31,454 nt of DNA from an uncultured Oscillospiraceae bacterium (GCA_934572445.1 CAKTLD010000012.1:1-31454), one strand, 5' to 3'; counted from the first letter of the stretch, positions 15,069-21,828 are shown. Translations and numbers: made by a program. Notes: a model not told the origin generated them from the letters alone.

Positions 15069-15107
15069 AAAAAAGGGCTTCCCGCCGCAGGCGGGAAGCC
15101 CTTTTTT
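15069..15107 (+). terminator. Intrinsic terminator after dsdA
   Basis: An 18-bp perfect stem (15069-15086 with 15090-15107) with a 3-base loop, including AAAAAA opposite TTTTTT. The core GGGCTTC...GAAGCCC is nearly the same as in the terminator at 17544-17577. Confidence 0.92.
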
Positions 15108-15157
15108 GCCGCTATCCGGCGCTGCGGAAAATAATTTTCGAATTTTGTGAATTTTTT

Positions 15158-15185
15158 TGAAACATTTTGCCGCCAAGCGCGTCTA
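15158..15185 (+). promoter_or_regulatory. ECF-type promoter (TGAAAC-N16-CGTCTA), autoregulatory
   Basis: TGAAAC (15158-15163) and CGTCTA (15180-15185) are separated by 16 bases. This is the form recognised by extracytoplasmic-function sigma factors such as SigW, SigX and SigM of Bacillus. It lies directly upstream of an ECF sigma gene, which suggests positive autoregulation of the operon 15224-17537. Confidence 0.8.
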
Positions 15186-15223
15186 ATCGTTATAGAAGAA
15201 CAAAAGAGAGGAGGGGCCGCACG

Positions 15224-15781
15224 ATGGAGGACGCACAGATCATCGAGCTGTTTCTTGCGCGCTCGGAGCAGGCGATCGGCGAACTGGACGCCAAATACGG
15301 CAGGATGTGTCACCGTCTTGCCGAAAACATCCTGCAAAGCGCGCAGGACGCGGAGGAATGTGTGAACGACGCGTATCTCGGCGTATGGAACTCGATCCCG
15401 CCGCAGCAGCCGGAATCGCTGCTGGCGTTTGTCGGCACGCTCGTCCGCCGCTGCTCGATCACGCGCTATCGTGCGAACACGGCGATGAAACGAAACAGCC
15501 GTTACGACGTGTGCATGGAGGAACTGGAAAACTGCCTTGCCGCTCCCGCGCGTGCGGAGGACCATTGCGAGGCAAGGGAACTGGCCGCCGCCATTGAAGG
15601 CTTCCTTGATACGCTGAGCAGGGAAAACCGCGTCATCTTTATGCGGCGCTACTGGTATGCCGACAGCTGCGCCGACATCGCGGCGCTGCTGGGCATGACG
15701 GTGAACAGCGTGTCCATCCGCCTGACGCGCACGCGCAGGCAGCTCAGAGATTATCTGAATGAACAGGGGGTGCTGGCATGA
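15224..15781 (+). CDS. ECF RNA polymerase sigma factor
   Basis: This is a 185-residue sigma-70-family protein with region 2 (about 15-85: ILQSAQDAEECVNDAYLGVW) and region 4 (about 125-180: RENRVIFMRRYWYADSCADI, then LLGMTVNSVSIRLTRTRRQL), and no regions 1 or 3. It directs RNA polymerase to TGAAAC/CGTCTA-type promoters when its anti-sigma factor releases it. GAGGAGGGG lies 7 bases before the ATG; the earlier in-frame start at 15167 lies inside the promoter. Its stop overlaps the start of the anti-sigma gene (ATGA), so both are made together. The inducing signal is unknown, probably an envelope stress. Confidence 0.92.
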   Translation: MEDAQIIELFLARSEQAIGELDAKYGRMCHRLAENILQSAQDAEECVNDAYLGVWNSIPPQQPESLLAFVGTLVRRCSITRYRANTAMKRNSRYDVCMEELENCLAAPARAEDHCEARELAAAIEGFLDTLSRENRVIFMRRYWYADSCADIAALLGMTVNSVSIRLTRTRRQLRDYLNEQGVLA

Positions 15782-16500
15782 CCGCGCAGCTTTTTTCCGA
15801 AGCGATGAACGAGATCAGCGAGAAATATGTGGCCGAGGCGCTCAGCTATGAGCGGCCTGCGAAAAAACTCCTTTCCGCGCGGGTGAAGCGCTGGGCCGCC
15901 GCCTGCCTTGCGCTGGCGCTCGGACTGGGGACGCTTCTTGCTGTGAGTCCGGACGCCCGCGCGGAGGTGCGGCGCTGGTTCGCCTACTGGCAGGATGACC
16001 AGCTCACATACCGTTACGACGGCGAGGCGCTGGAGGGCGGGATGCCGTATTACGGGCTTTCGGCGCTGCCGGAGGGCTATGTGATGGACACCGAGGACAG
16101 CATATACTGGAGCGGCATCGTCAGCATCGTGTACCGCAGCGAGACGGAGCCGGAGAAGGACCCTGTCATATTCGACTACCACCACATGGACGATGGGACG
16201 GCCTTTTCCATCATCGTTGCCGAGGGGGAAACCGTCAGGGATGTGACGGTGAACGGGCTGAGCGGCAAGCTGTATCTGCCGCGCGAGGAAGGCAGCGGCA
16301 CGCTGCTGGAATGGATCGATGTGGAACGGGAGCTGCATTTCAGCATCGATGCCTGGGGCTTCGGCGCGGACGAACTGATCGCCATGGCGGAGAGCATGGT
16401 GCAGCTGGAGGAAAAGCCTGCTTTTACGGAGCATGAAAGCGAGCCCATTCCGCTTGACGAGTTGGAGGGCGAGCGGCTGACAGAGGAGGACTTCGGATGA
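15778..16500 (+). CDS. Membrane anti-sigma factor with DUF4367-like extracellular domain
   Basis: This 240-residue protein has a cytoplasmic N-terminus (about 1-38) that would bind the sigma factor. One membrane helix follows at about 39-57 (WAAACLALALGLGTLLAVS), then an outside domain with GLSALPEGYVMD, as in DUF4367 proteins of Firmicutes anti-sigma factors. There is no zinc-type HxxxCxxC motif, so it is not a ZAS-type anti-sigma factor. The start overlaps the sigma stop as ATGA, and the stop overlaps the 50-residue gene in the same way. The assignment rests on gene order and architecture. Confidence 0.83.
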   Translation: MTAQLFSEAMNEISEKYVAEALSYERPAKKLLSARVKRWAAACLALALGLGTLLAVSPDARAEVRRWFAYWQDDQLTYRYDGEALEGGMPYYGLSALPEGYVMDTEDSIYWSGIVSIVYRSETEPEKDPVIFDYHHMDDGTAFSIIVAEGETVRDVTVNGLSGKLYLPREEGSGTLLEWIDVERELHFSIDAWGFGADELIAMAESMVQLEEKPAFTEHESEPIPLDELEGERLTEEDFG

Positions 16501-16649
16501 CGGAAGGCTATTGTGTCTGGGTGGATACCGTCGGGAGGATCGCCTCGTTTCACGCGGTGGAGCAGAGCGACCTGCTGCGCTTTGACCATTATGAAAGCTT
16601 TATGAGCTATCTTGCATCTTTGACCACGCAGGGCTACCGGTTTCAGTAA
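16497..16649 (+). CDS. 50-residue protein coupled to the anti-sigma gene
   Basis: An ATG overlaps the anti-sigma stop (ATGA) and opens a 50-codon frame ending TAA at 16647-16649. The product contains VWVDTVGRIASFHA and, near the end, SYLASLTTQGYRFQ. It has no signal peptide or membrane helix and looks like a small soluble alpha/beta protein. From memory, similar small proteins follow sigma/anti-sigma pairs in other Clostridia. The tight coupling suggests it takes part in sigma control, for example by binding the sigma factor or the anti-sigma cytoplasmic tail. Function unknown. Confidence 0.7.
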   Translation: MTEGYCVWVDTVGRIASFHAVEQSDLLRFDHYESFMSYLASLTTQGYRFQ

Positions 16650-16673
16650 AAAGGATAAAGAGAGGACGAAGAA

Positions 16674-17537
16674 GTGAGATCGGGTGCTCTGCGGATACTG
16701 TCCGCTGCCTGCTGCGCGCTGACGTTCTGCCTTGTGTTCGCCTCCTGCGGCAATAATAAGAATGGGGCCGGAACGCCGGACGGTGATCCTGTGCGGGATG
16801 CCGGACCGGATACGGCCGTGCCGCAGGAGGAGGGGACACCGCAGGATATTTCCGCCCATTACGCGAAGCAGGCCGCGGAGGATTTTTCCCTTGCGCTGCC
16901 GGATGGCATGGTGCTGGAGCTTGCGGCGCCCTATGCGCCGTTTTCCGGCTGTACGCGGGAATATCGCTTCGACGGCGAGGAAATGTATGCCTGTGAGCGC
17001 AAGCGCCATGCGAATGAGGATTATTCCCTCATCGTCGGCACGGACTATTACGCGGCGGAGAACACCGCGCAGATCCAGAAATTTCTGCAGACCCGCGTCA
17101 TTTTTGATTCGCCGGTGCCCTATACCTATTTTGGCGGGACGGATGAAGAGTTTATCAACTATCTGCGCACGAATATCCTCGGCGCGGAGACAGGGCGCGG
17201 TGTCGCTGTGGGCGATGGCGAGGAGACGGTGCTGAAGGCGTATCCCGATCATCTGCTTTATATCCCGGGCGATGAGGCGGATATGCCGGGTGTCCGCTCG
17301 GATGAGGAGCCGCCGGCCTACTGCGATCCGCTGTTCGACTGCGACTATGTCCTTGTGTGGCAGCCCTATGACGATCCGGTCGTTACGGATAACCGCGATA
17401 TCTCGTTTTATATCAAGGTCGGGGCGGTCATGGTGATCGAACTGGTGACGCCCTACGAGCTGCGCTACGGCTACAGCCCTGACAGGGAGCAGAGCGAGCG
17501 TGTCATCGCGGAAAAGCGCGCAGCGCTGGAAGAATAG
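16674..17537 (+). CDS. Putative lipoprotein, last gene of the ECF operon
   Basis: This 287-residue secreted protein starts at a GTG with AGAGGA 7 bases upstream. The signal sequence ends in the lipobox VFASC, with Cys25 lipidated. A charged, proline-containing linker (about 28-60) is followed by a globular domain with no family I recognise; it has LALPDGMVLELAAPYAPF and YFGGTDEEFINYLR. It lies 24 bases after the 50-residue gene and before a strong terminator, so it belongs to the ECF operon. It may be an envelope-located effector or a sensor of the stress. Confidence 0.78.
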   Translation: MRSGALRILSAACCALTFCLVFASCGNNKNGAGTPDGDPVRDAGPDTAVPQEEGTPQDISAHYAKQAAEDFSLALPDGMVLELAAPYAPFSGCTREYRFDGEEMYACERKRHANEDYSLIVGTDYYAAENTAQIQKFLQTRVIFDSPVPYTYFGGTDEEFINYLRTNILGAETGRGVAVGDGEETVLKAYPDHLLYIPGDEADMPGVRSDEEPPAYCDPLFDCDYVLVWQPYDDPVVTDNRDISFYIKVGAVMVIELVTPYELRYGYSPDREQSERVIAEKRAALEE

Positions 17538-17543
17538 AAGGAT

Positions 17544-17577
17544 AAAAGGGCTTCACGCCGCGGCGTGAAGCCCTTTT
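17544..17577. terminator. Bidirectional terminator between the ECF operon and the metal regulator
   Basis: A perfect 34-base palindrome (17544-17560 with 17561-17577) carries AAAA on one side and TTTT on the other, so it works in both directions for the converging transcripts. Confidence 0.9.
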
Positions 17578-17599
17578 CCGTTTGGCCGATGGGTGCTTT

Positions 17600-17968
17600 T
17601 TACAGCATGTTTCTTGCGTGGTCGCAGATCGCCTCATAGGTCTGCTGGCTGATGTCGTGCTCGATCTTGCAGGCGTCCTCCTCGGCAGTCTTTTCGTCTA
17701 CGCCGAGGGCGACGAGAAACTTCGTCAGCGTATGGTGCCGGTCAAGCATCTTGGCGGCAATGGCCATTCCACGCTCCGTCAGGGTGATCAGTCCGTCCTT
17801 GTCCATCTCGATGTAGCCATTCTCGCGCAGGCGCTTGGTCGCATAGGTGACACTGGGCTTGGTCACGCCCAGATGCTCCGCTACGTCGACCGAGCGGATG
17901 TATCCGCGCTGCTCTTTCATCATCAGCATGGATTCCAGATAGTCTTCAGATGCTTTTTGAATCTTCAT
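17600..17968 (-). CDS. DtxR/MntR family metal-dependent repressor
   Basis: This 122-residue regulator has an N-terminal winged helix (SVDVAEHLGVTKPSVTYATKR, about 26-46) and a metal-binding dimerisation domain, and no C-terminal SH3 domain. Candidate ligands are D9 and E12 (as MntR D8/E11), H78 or H79, and C100-x2-E103-H104. C100 corresponds to DtxR C102; MntR has Glu there. The pattern is mixed between Mn and Fe sensors. The ATG fits the family N-terminus MKIQKASEDYLESM, though its ribosome site is far (GGGAAG, 15 bases); a TTG at 17983 is the alternative. It diverges from feoA, so an Fe(II)-dependent repressor of iron uptake is the likely role. Confidence 0.88.
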   Translation of the reverse strand: MKIQKASEDYLESMLMMKEQRGYIRSVDVAEHLGVTKPSVTYATKRLRENGYIEMDKDGLITLTERGMAIAAKMLDRHHTLTKFLVALGVDEKTAEEDACKIEHDISQQTYEAICDHARNML

Positions 17969-17997
17969 GGACGTTTTTACCAACTTCCCGTTAGAAT

Positions 17998-18023
17998 ACC
18001 TATATAGGTTAACACACTCTAAC
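17998..18023. promoter_or_regulatory. DtxR-type operator pair upstream of the regulator gene
   Basis: ACCTATATAGGT (17998-18009) is a perfect 12-bp palindrome and overlaps GTTA-N8-TAAC (18008-18023). The palindrome contains TATATA, a plausible -10 box for the regulator gene with TTTTTA 17 bases upstream on the minus strand. Binding here would block the gene's own transcription. Confidence 0.6.
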
Positions 18024-18061
18024 TAAAAATGCAAGTGTGAAAAAAAGTTTTCAAAAACCTC

Positions 18062-18093
18062 TTGACAAAAAAGGTTAGACCTATTAAACTAAC
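18062..18093 (+). promoter_or_regulatory. feo promoter with overlapping operator
   Basis: TTGACA (18062-18067), a 17-base spacer and TAAACT (18085-18090) form the feo promoter. GTTAG (74-78 of 18000) and CTAAC (18089-18093) form an inverted repeat lying across the spacer and -10. The half site AGGTTAG matches the IdeR/DtxR consensus half. Repression under iron-rich conditions is the natural reading. Confidence 0.65.
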
Positions 18094-18098
18094 GGGCG

Positions 18099-18120
18099 AA
18101 AGTTAAAGAGAGCTAACTTT
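18099..18120. promoter_or_regulatory. Inverted repeat AAAGTTA-N8-TAACTTT after the feo promoter
   Basis: Two perfect 7-bp arms (18099-18105 and 18114-18120) contain GTTA-N8-TAAC, the same geometry as at 18008 and 18686. It lies at about the +1 to +25 position of the feo transcript, so it may be a second operator or a 5' hairpin. Confidence 0.55.
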
Positions 18121-18207
18121 GCGTGTCCGAAAAAGGCCCTTTGTGTGCGGCTTTTCCCGGCACAGTAAGTTGACTTGAACAAACCGACAGAGCGGGAGGG
18201 ATGAACA

Positions 18208-18420
18208 ATGATGCCGCTTACACTGGCAGATACCGGCGAGGAGAACGTGATCCTGCGCGTGGGAGGCAGCCCTGAGGTCAAAAAGCATCTGGAGGATCTG
18301 GGTTTTGTCGCCGGCGGGACGGTGAGCGTTGTGTCGTCGCTCGGCGGCAACGTGATCGTAAAGGTCAAGGAAGCCCGCGTGGCCATCAGCGAAGAGATGG
18401 CCAGAAAGATCATGATCTGA
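18208..18420 (+). CDS. feoA: FeoA family protein (first copy)
   Basis: This 70-residue SH3-like protein contains EVKKHLEDLGFVAGGTVSVVSS and GGNVIVKVKEARVAISEEMARKIMI, the FeoA core. FeoA is a small cytoplasmic partner of the ferrous iron transporter FeoB and is needed for its function. GGAGGG lies 7 bases before the ATG. It is the first gene after the feo promoter; a leader of about 110 bases precedes it and carries an imperfect hairpin at about 18127-18170. A second FeoA follows after 27 bases. Confidence 0.9.
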   Translation: MMPLTLADTGEENVILRVGGSPEVKKHLEDLGFVAGGTVSVVSSLGGNVIVKVKEARVAISEEMARKIMI

Positions 18421-18447
18421 TAATTTATTGATAAAAGGAGAGAGACT

Positions 18448-18669
18448 ATGAAAACACTGCGTGAAGCCAAGATCGGCGAGACCGTCAAGGTCGTCAAGCT
18501 CCATGGCGAGGGCCCCATCAAGCGCCGCATCATGGATATGGGCATCACCAAGGGCATTGAGGTCTATGTCCGCAAGGTAGCCCCTCTGGGCGATCCGATG
18601 GAGGTCACCGTGCGCGGCTACGAGCTTTCGCTGCGTAAGGCCGACACCGAAATGATCGAAGTTGAATAA
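18448..18669 (+). CDS. feoA: FeoA family protein (second copy)
   Basis: This 73-residue FeoA contains MKTLREAKIGETVKVVKLHG, then IKRRIMDMGITKGIEVYVRKVAPLG and the end GYELSLRKADTEMIEV. It is closer to the typical FeoA than the first copy (KRRIMDMGI...GDPMEVTVRGYELSLR). AAAGGAG lies 10 bases before the ATG. Two different FeoA proteins beside one FeoB are common in Clostridia and may form a hetero-complex with the transporter. A GGTTA-N8-TAACC box lies between this gene and feoB. Confidence 0.93.
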   Translation: MKTLREAKIGETVKVVKLHGEGPIKRRIMDMGITKGIEVYVRKVAPLGDPMEVTVRGYELSLRKADTEMIEVE

Positions 18670-18684
18670 TTTATTTTCTACATA

Positions 18685-18702
18685 GGTTAGTGATACTTAA
18701 CC
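18685..18702. promoter_or_regulatory. GGTTA-N8-TAACC box just upstream of feoB
   Basis: A perfect 5-bp inverted repeat lies between feoA2 and feoB, ending a few bases before the ribosome site AGAAGGAG. It matches the GTTA-N8-TAAC geometry of the upstream boxes with an extra G and C. It could mark a second, internally regulated promoter for feoB or a roadblock operator. No clear -35/-10 pair is visible. Confidence 0.55.
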
Positions 18703-18715
18703 AGAAGGAGTAAAT

Positions 18716-21205
18716 ATGGAAAAGCAGATCAAAATTGCCCTTGCGGGCAACCCCAACTGCGGTAAGACGACCCTGTTCAACGCGCTGACCGGCTCCAATC
18801 AGTTCGTCGGCAACTGGCCGGGCGTCACCGTGGAGAAGAAGGAAGGCCGCCTGAAAAAGCATGACGACGTGGTCATCATGGACCTTCCCGGCATTTATTC
18901 CCTGTCCCCCTATACGCTGGAGGAAGTCGTTGCCCGTAACTACCTGATCACCGAGCGCCCCGACGCCATCCTGAACATCATCGACGGCACCAACCTCGAG
19001 CGCAACCTGTATCTTACCACTCAGCTCACCGAGCTTGGCATCCCCGTGGTCATCGCCATTAACATGATGGATGTGGTCCGCAAGAACGGCGACCAGATCA
19101 ACACCAAGGAGCTCGCCCGTGAGCTCGGCTGCGAGATCATTGAGATCTCCGCCCTGAAGGGCGACGGCGTGATGGAAGCCGCCGAGGCGGCGGTCCGCGC
19201 GGCGAGCGGCGCCAAGACCGTTCCGATGCATACCTTCTCCGGTCCCGTGGAGCACGCCATCGCGCACATCGAAGAGGCGGCGGTGCACGGTATGCCCGAG
19301 GAGCAGCAGCGCTGGTACGCCATCAAGATCTTTGAGCGCGATGACAAGGTGCTTGCCCAGCTCAAGATCCCTACAGACACGATGGAGCACATCGAGCAGG
19401 ATATCAAAGCTGCCGAGACCGAGCTGGATGATGACGCCGAGAGCATCATCACCAACGAGCGCTACGTTTACATCGCCCAGCTGATGAAGGGCTGCTACAA
19501 GAAGAAAAATAAGGGCGAGCTGTCTACCTCCGATAAGATCGATAAGATCGTCACCAACCGCTGGCTGGGCCTGCCCATCTTCGCGCTCGTCATGTTTCTG
19601 GTTTACTACATCGCTATGGTCACCGTCGGCTCCGCTGCGACGGACTGGGCCAACGACGGCCTGTTCGGCGATGGCTTCCACCTCTTCGGCATCGGCTCCG
19701 CCGCTTACGGTGACGTGAGCGACGAGTATACCGCCGCCAGCGAAGCGGTGAGCGGCTTCTATGAGCTGGATACCGAGGCGGAGGATTTCAACGCGGACGC
19801 CGCGCTTGCTGAAATGCAGGCCGTGCAGCCCACTGAAGATCCTGTTGTAATTGGCGTTGAGGATGAGGAGACCCTCGCCATCAACGACATGACCGTCTAT
19901 TATTCCGAGATCCCCGAGGGCGCTGACGAGGAGTCCACCGTCCCCATGACCTATGTGGACGCTGTCAGCTACTTTGAAGAGAACGGCTTTGACGAACCCG
20001 ACCCGGCCGATTACGGTGTCTGGGTTCCCGGCGTGCCCGTGCTGATCGGCAATGCTCTTGAGGCGGCCGGTACGGCGGAGTGGCTCAACGGCCTGATCCT
20101 TGACGGTATCGTCGCCGGTGTCGGCGCGGTGCTCGGTTTCGTGCCGCAGATGCTCGTGCTGTTCCTGCTGCTCGCGTTCCTGGAGGCCTGCGGCTACATG
20201 GCCCGTATCGCCTTCGTGCTCGACCGTATCTTCCGCCGCTTCGGACTGTCCGGCAAGTCCTTCATCCCCATGCTCATCGGTATGGGCTGCGGCGTTCCGG
20301 GCATCATGGCCTCCCGTACCATTGAGAACGAACGTGACCGCCGTATGACGATCATGACCACCACGTTTATCCCCTGCGGTGCAAAGGTCCCGTTCATCGG
20401 CATGATCGCCGGTGCGATGTTTGGCGGCAGCGCGTGGGTCTCCACCTCTGCCTACTTCATCGGTATGGCTGCCATCATCATCTCCGGCATCATCCTGAAG
20501 AAGACCAAGATGTTCTCCGGCGATCCTGCTCCCTTTGTCATGGAGCTGCCCGCCTACCACTGGCCGACGCTCGGCAACGTGCTCCGTTCTATGTGGGAGC
20601 GCGGCTGGTCCTTCATCAAGAAGGCTGGTACCATCATCCTGCTCTCCACCATCTTCGTATGGTTCACCACCTACTTCGGCTGGGTCGACGGTACGTTCCA
20701 GATGCTCACTGAGGAGCAGATCGATAACTCCATCCTTGCCAAGATCGGCAACCTGATCGCATGGATCTTCATTCCGCTCGGCTGGGGCAACTGGCAGGCG
20801 GCTGTCGCTTCCATCACCGGCCTTGTCGCCAAGGAGAACATCGTCGGCACGCTCGGTATTCTTTACGGCGGCGGCGACCTGAACGTGTATCAGAACCTTG
20901 CCATGCACTTCACCGGCATCACCGCGTATTCCTTCCTGGTGTTCAACCTGCTGTGTGCTCCGTGCTTTGCCGCTATCGGCGCGATCAAGCGCGAGATGAA
21001 CAGCCCCAAGTGGACGTGGTTCGCCATCGGCTATCAGTGCGGCTTCGCCTATGTGATCGCCCTGATGGTCAACCAGTTCGGCAGTGCCTTTACCGGCAGC
21101 CTGAACATCATCGGCCTGATCGCGGCCATCGCCGTGCTTGCCGGCATCATCTACATGCTCTTCAAGCCCTATCAGGAAGCCACCAAGCTCAGCACCAGGG
21201 TCTAA
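18716..21205 (+). CDS. feoB: Ferrous iron transporter FeoB with acidic insertion
   Basis: This 829-residue inner-membrane Fe(II) transporter has an N-terminal GTPase with G1 GNPNCGKT (11-18), G3 DLPG (56-59) and G4 NMMD (116-119). Gate helices follow, with MLIGMGCGVPGIMASR and FIPCGAKVPF, which carry the conserved Cys. At about residues 333-439 there is an acidic segment of about 107 residues with roughly 30 Asp or Glu and no Lys or Arg, between the first two membrane segments. Many FeoB proteins have a short loop there and total 600-780 residues. AAGGAG lies 7 bases before the ATG. It is expressed from the feo promoter, possibly helped by the box at 18685. Confidence 0.95.
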   Translation: MEKQIKIALAGNPNCGKTTLFNALTGSNQFVGNWPGVTVEKKEGRLKKHDDVVIMDLPGIYSLSPYTLEEVVARNYLITERPDAILNIIDGTNLERNLYLTTQLTELGIPVVIAINMMDVVRKNGDQINTKELARELGCEIIEISALKGDGVMEAAEAAVRAASGAKTVPMHTFSGPVEHAIAHIEEAAVHGMPEEQQRWYAIKIFERDDKVLAQLKIPTDTMEHIEQDIKAAETELDDDAESIITNERYVYIAQLMKGCYKKKNKGELSTSDKIDKIVTNRWLGLPIFALVMFLVYYIAMVTVGSAATDWANDGLFGDGFHLFGIGSAAYGDVSDEYTAASEAVSGFYELDTEAEDFNADAALAEMQAVQPTEDPVVIGVEDEETLAINDMTVYYSEIPEGADEESTVPMTYVDAVSYFEENGFDEPDPADYGVWVPGVPVLIGNALEAAGTAEWLNGLILDGIVAGVGAVLGFVPQMLVLFLLLAFLEACGYMARIAFVLDRIFRRFGLSGKSFIPMLIGMGCGVPGIMASRTIENERDRRMTIMTTTFIPCGAKVPFIGMIAGAMFGGSAWVSTSAYFIGMAAIIISGIILKKTKMFSGDPAPFVMELPAYHWPTLGNVLRSMWERGWSFIKKAGTIILLSTIFVWFTTYFGWVDGTFQMLTEEQIDNSILAKIGNLIAWIFIPLGWGNWQAAVASITGLVAKENIVGTLGILYGGGDLNVYQNLAMHFTGITAYSFLVFNLLCAPCFAAIGAIKREMNSPKWTWFAIGYQCGFAYVIALMVNQFGSAFTGSLNIIGLIAAIAVLAGIIYMLFKPYQEATKLSTRV
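19712..20033 (+). other. Acidic extracytoplasmic insertion in FeoB (residues 333-439)
   Basis: The segment from DVSDEY to YGVWVPG contains about 30 acidic and no basic residues. Lys and Arg are also missing from the flanking stretch back to the first membrane helix and forward to CGYMAR. By membrane topology it lies outside. Its composition suits binding of Fe(II) or other cations near the pore mouth. Confidence 0.7.
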
Positions 21206-21250
21206 GGGCAGCATTCATCCCATCGTTATCCTGAAAGGAGTGATCTTTCC

Positions 21251-21427
21251 ATGTTGAACTGGTTGACCGCAAACCTGTCAACGATCATCGTCTCTGCCAT
21301 TTTACTTGCCATAGTCATCCTTATCTCCACCCACCTCATCCGGCAGAAGAAGGCGGGAAAGAACTCCTGCGGCGGAAACTGCGCCCACTGTGCCATGCAC
21401 GGCGGTTGCGGCGGCGAGCCGCGATAA
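21251..21427 (+). CDS. FeoB-associated Cys-rich membrane protein
   Basis: A 58-codon frame starts MLNWLTANLSTIIVSAILLA, giving one membrane helix at about 10-30, followed by RQKKAGK and a Cys-rich tail SCGGNCAHCAMHGGCGG. This is the pattern of the FeoB_associated family (PF12669), short peptides encoded next to feoB. The tail has four Cys and one His able to bind Fe. AAGGAG lies upstream at about 21235 (14 bases from the ATG, longer than usual). It probably forms part of the Feo complex, delivering or receiving iron at the membrane. Confidence 0.88.
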   Translation: MLNWLTANLSTIIVSAILLAIVILISTHLIRQKKAGKNSCGGNCAHCAMHGGCGGEPR

Positions 21428-21434
21428 ACCAAAT

Positions 21435-21468
21435 GAGAGGCGCGGGAGGCCGCGCCTCTCCTCCCTTT
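21435..21468 (+). terminator. Probable terminator after the Feo operon
   Basis: GAGAGGCGCG (21435-21444) and CGCGCCTCTC (21451-21460) form a perfect 10-bp stem with a 6-base loop, followed by CTCCCTTTTG. The T-run is short, so it may leak into the HMA gene. Confidence 0.55.
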
Positions 21469-21513
21469 TGATTTCAAGGCTCCCCCGCGGGGGACAGAAA
21501 GGAAGTCTTTTCC

Positions 21514-21771
21514 ATGACTGAAACCACCGTCAAGGTCGGCGGCATGATGTGCGGGATGTGCGAGGCACACGTCAACGACGCGGTCCGCAAGGCTTTCGCC
21601 GTCAAGAAGGTCACGTCCTCCCACACCAAGGGCGAGACGGTTATCCTCAGCGAGCAGCCGCTCGATGAGCAGACGCTGCGCGCCGCCATTGCCGAAACGG
21701 GATACGACGTGCTTTCCGTGAGCGCGAAACCGTATGAAAAGCACGGCCTGTTCGGCTTTTTGAAAAAGTAA
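21514..21771 (+). CDS. Heavy-metal-associated (HMA) domain protein
   Basis: This 85-residue protein of the HMA/copper chaperone fold has the motif GGMMCGMCEAH with Cys13 and Cys16, and YDV near the end of the domain. A short C-terminal extension ends KHGLFGFLKK. It would bind a soft metal such as Cu(I) or Zn(II) through the two Cys. No P-type ATPase is adjacent, so its partner is not evident; its position after feoB suggests a metal-homeostasis role. AAGGAAG lies 9 bases before the ATG. Confidence 0.85.
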   Translation: MTETTVKVGGMMCGMCEAHVNDAVRKAFAVKKVTSSHTKGETVILSEQPLDEQTLRAAIAETGYDVLSVSAKPYEKHGLFGFLKK

Positions 21772-21774
21772 GCA

Positions 21775-21828
21775 GAACATAAGAAACGGGAGATCCGGCG
21801 AAAGCCGGACCTCCCGTTTCTTATGTTC
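21775..21828. terminator. Bidirectional terminator with GAAA tetraloop
   Basis: The arms 21775-21799 and 21804-21828 pair almost perfectly over 25 bp (one A-C mismatch) around a GAAA loop. It separates the HMA gene from the convergent LysR gene. The TAA stop of the LysR gene (21821-21823) lies inside the right arm. Confidence 0.85.

Noticed and set aside
13716..15176. 486-codon minus-strand frame opposite dsdA
   Set aside because: It is the antisense shadow of a confidently identified enzyme; there is no ribosome site and no recognisable domain.
18671..21214. 847-codon open frame on the minus strand opposite feoB
   Set aside because: It mirrors the codon pattern of feoB (C-ending codons leave the opposite frame free of stops) and has low-complexity Asp/His-rich sequence with no family motif.
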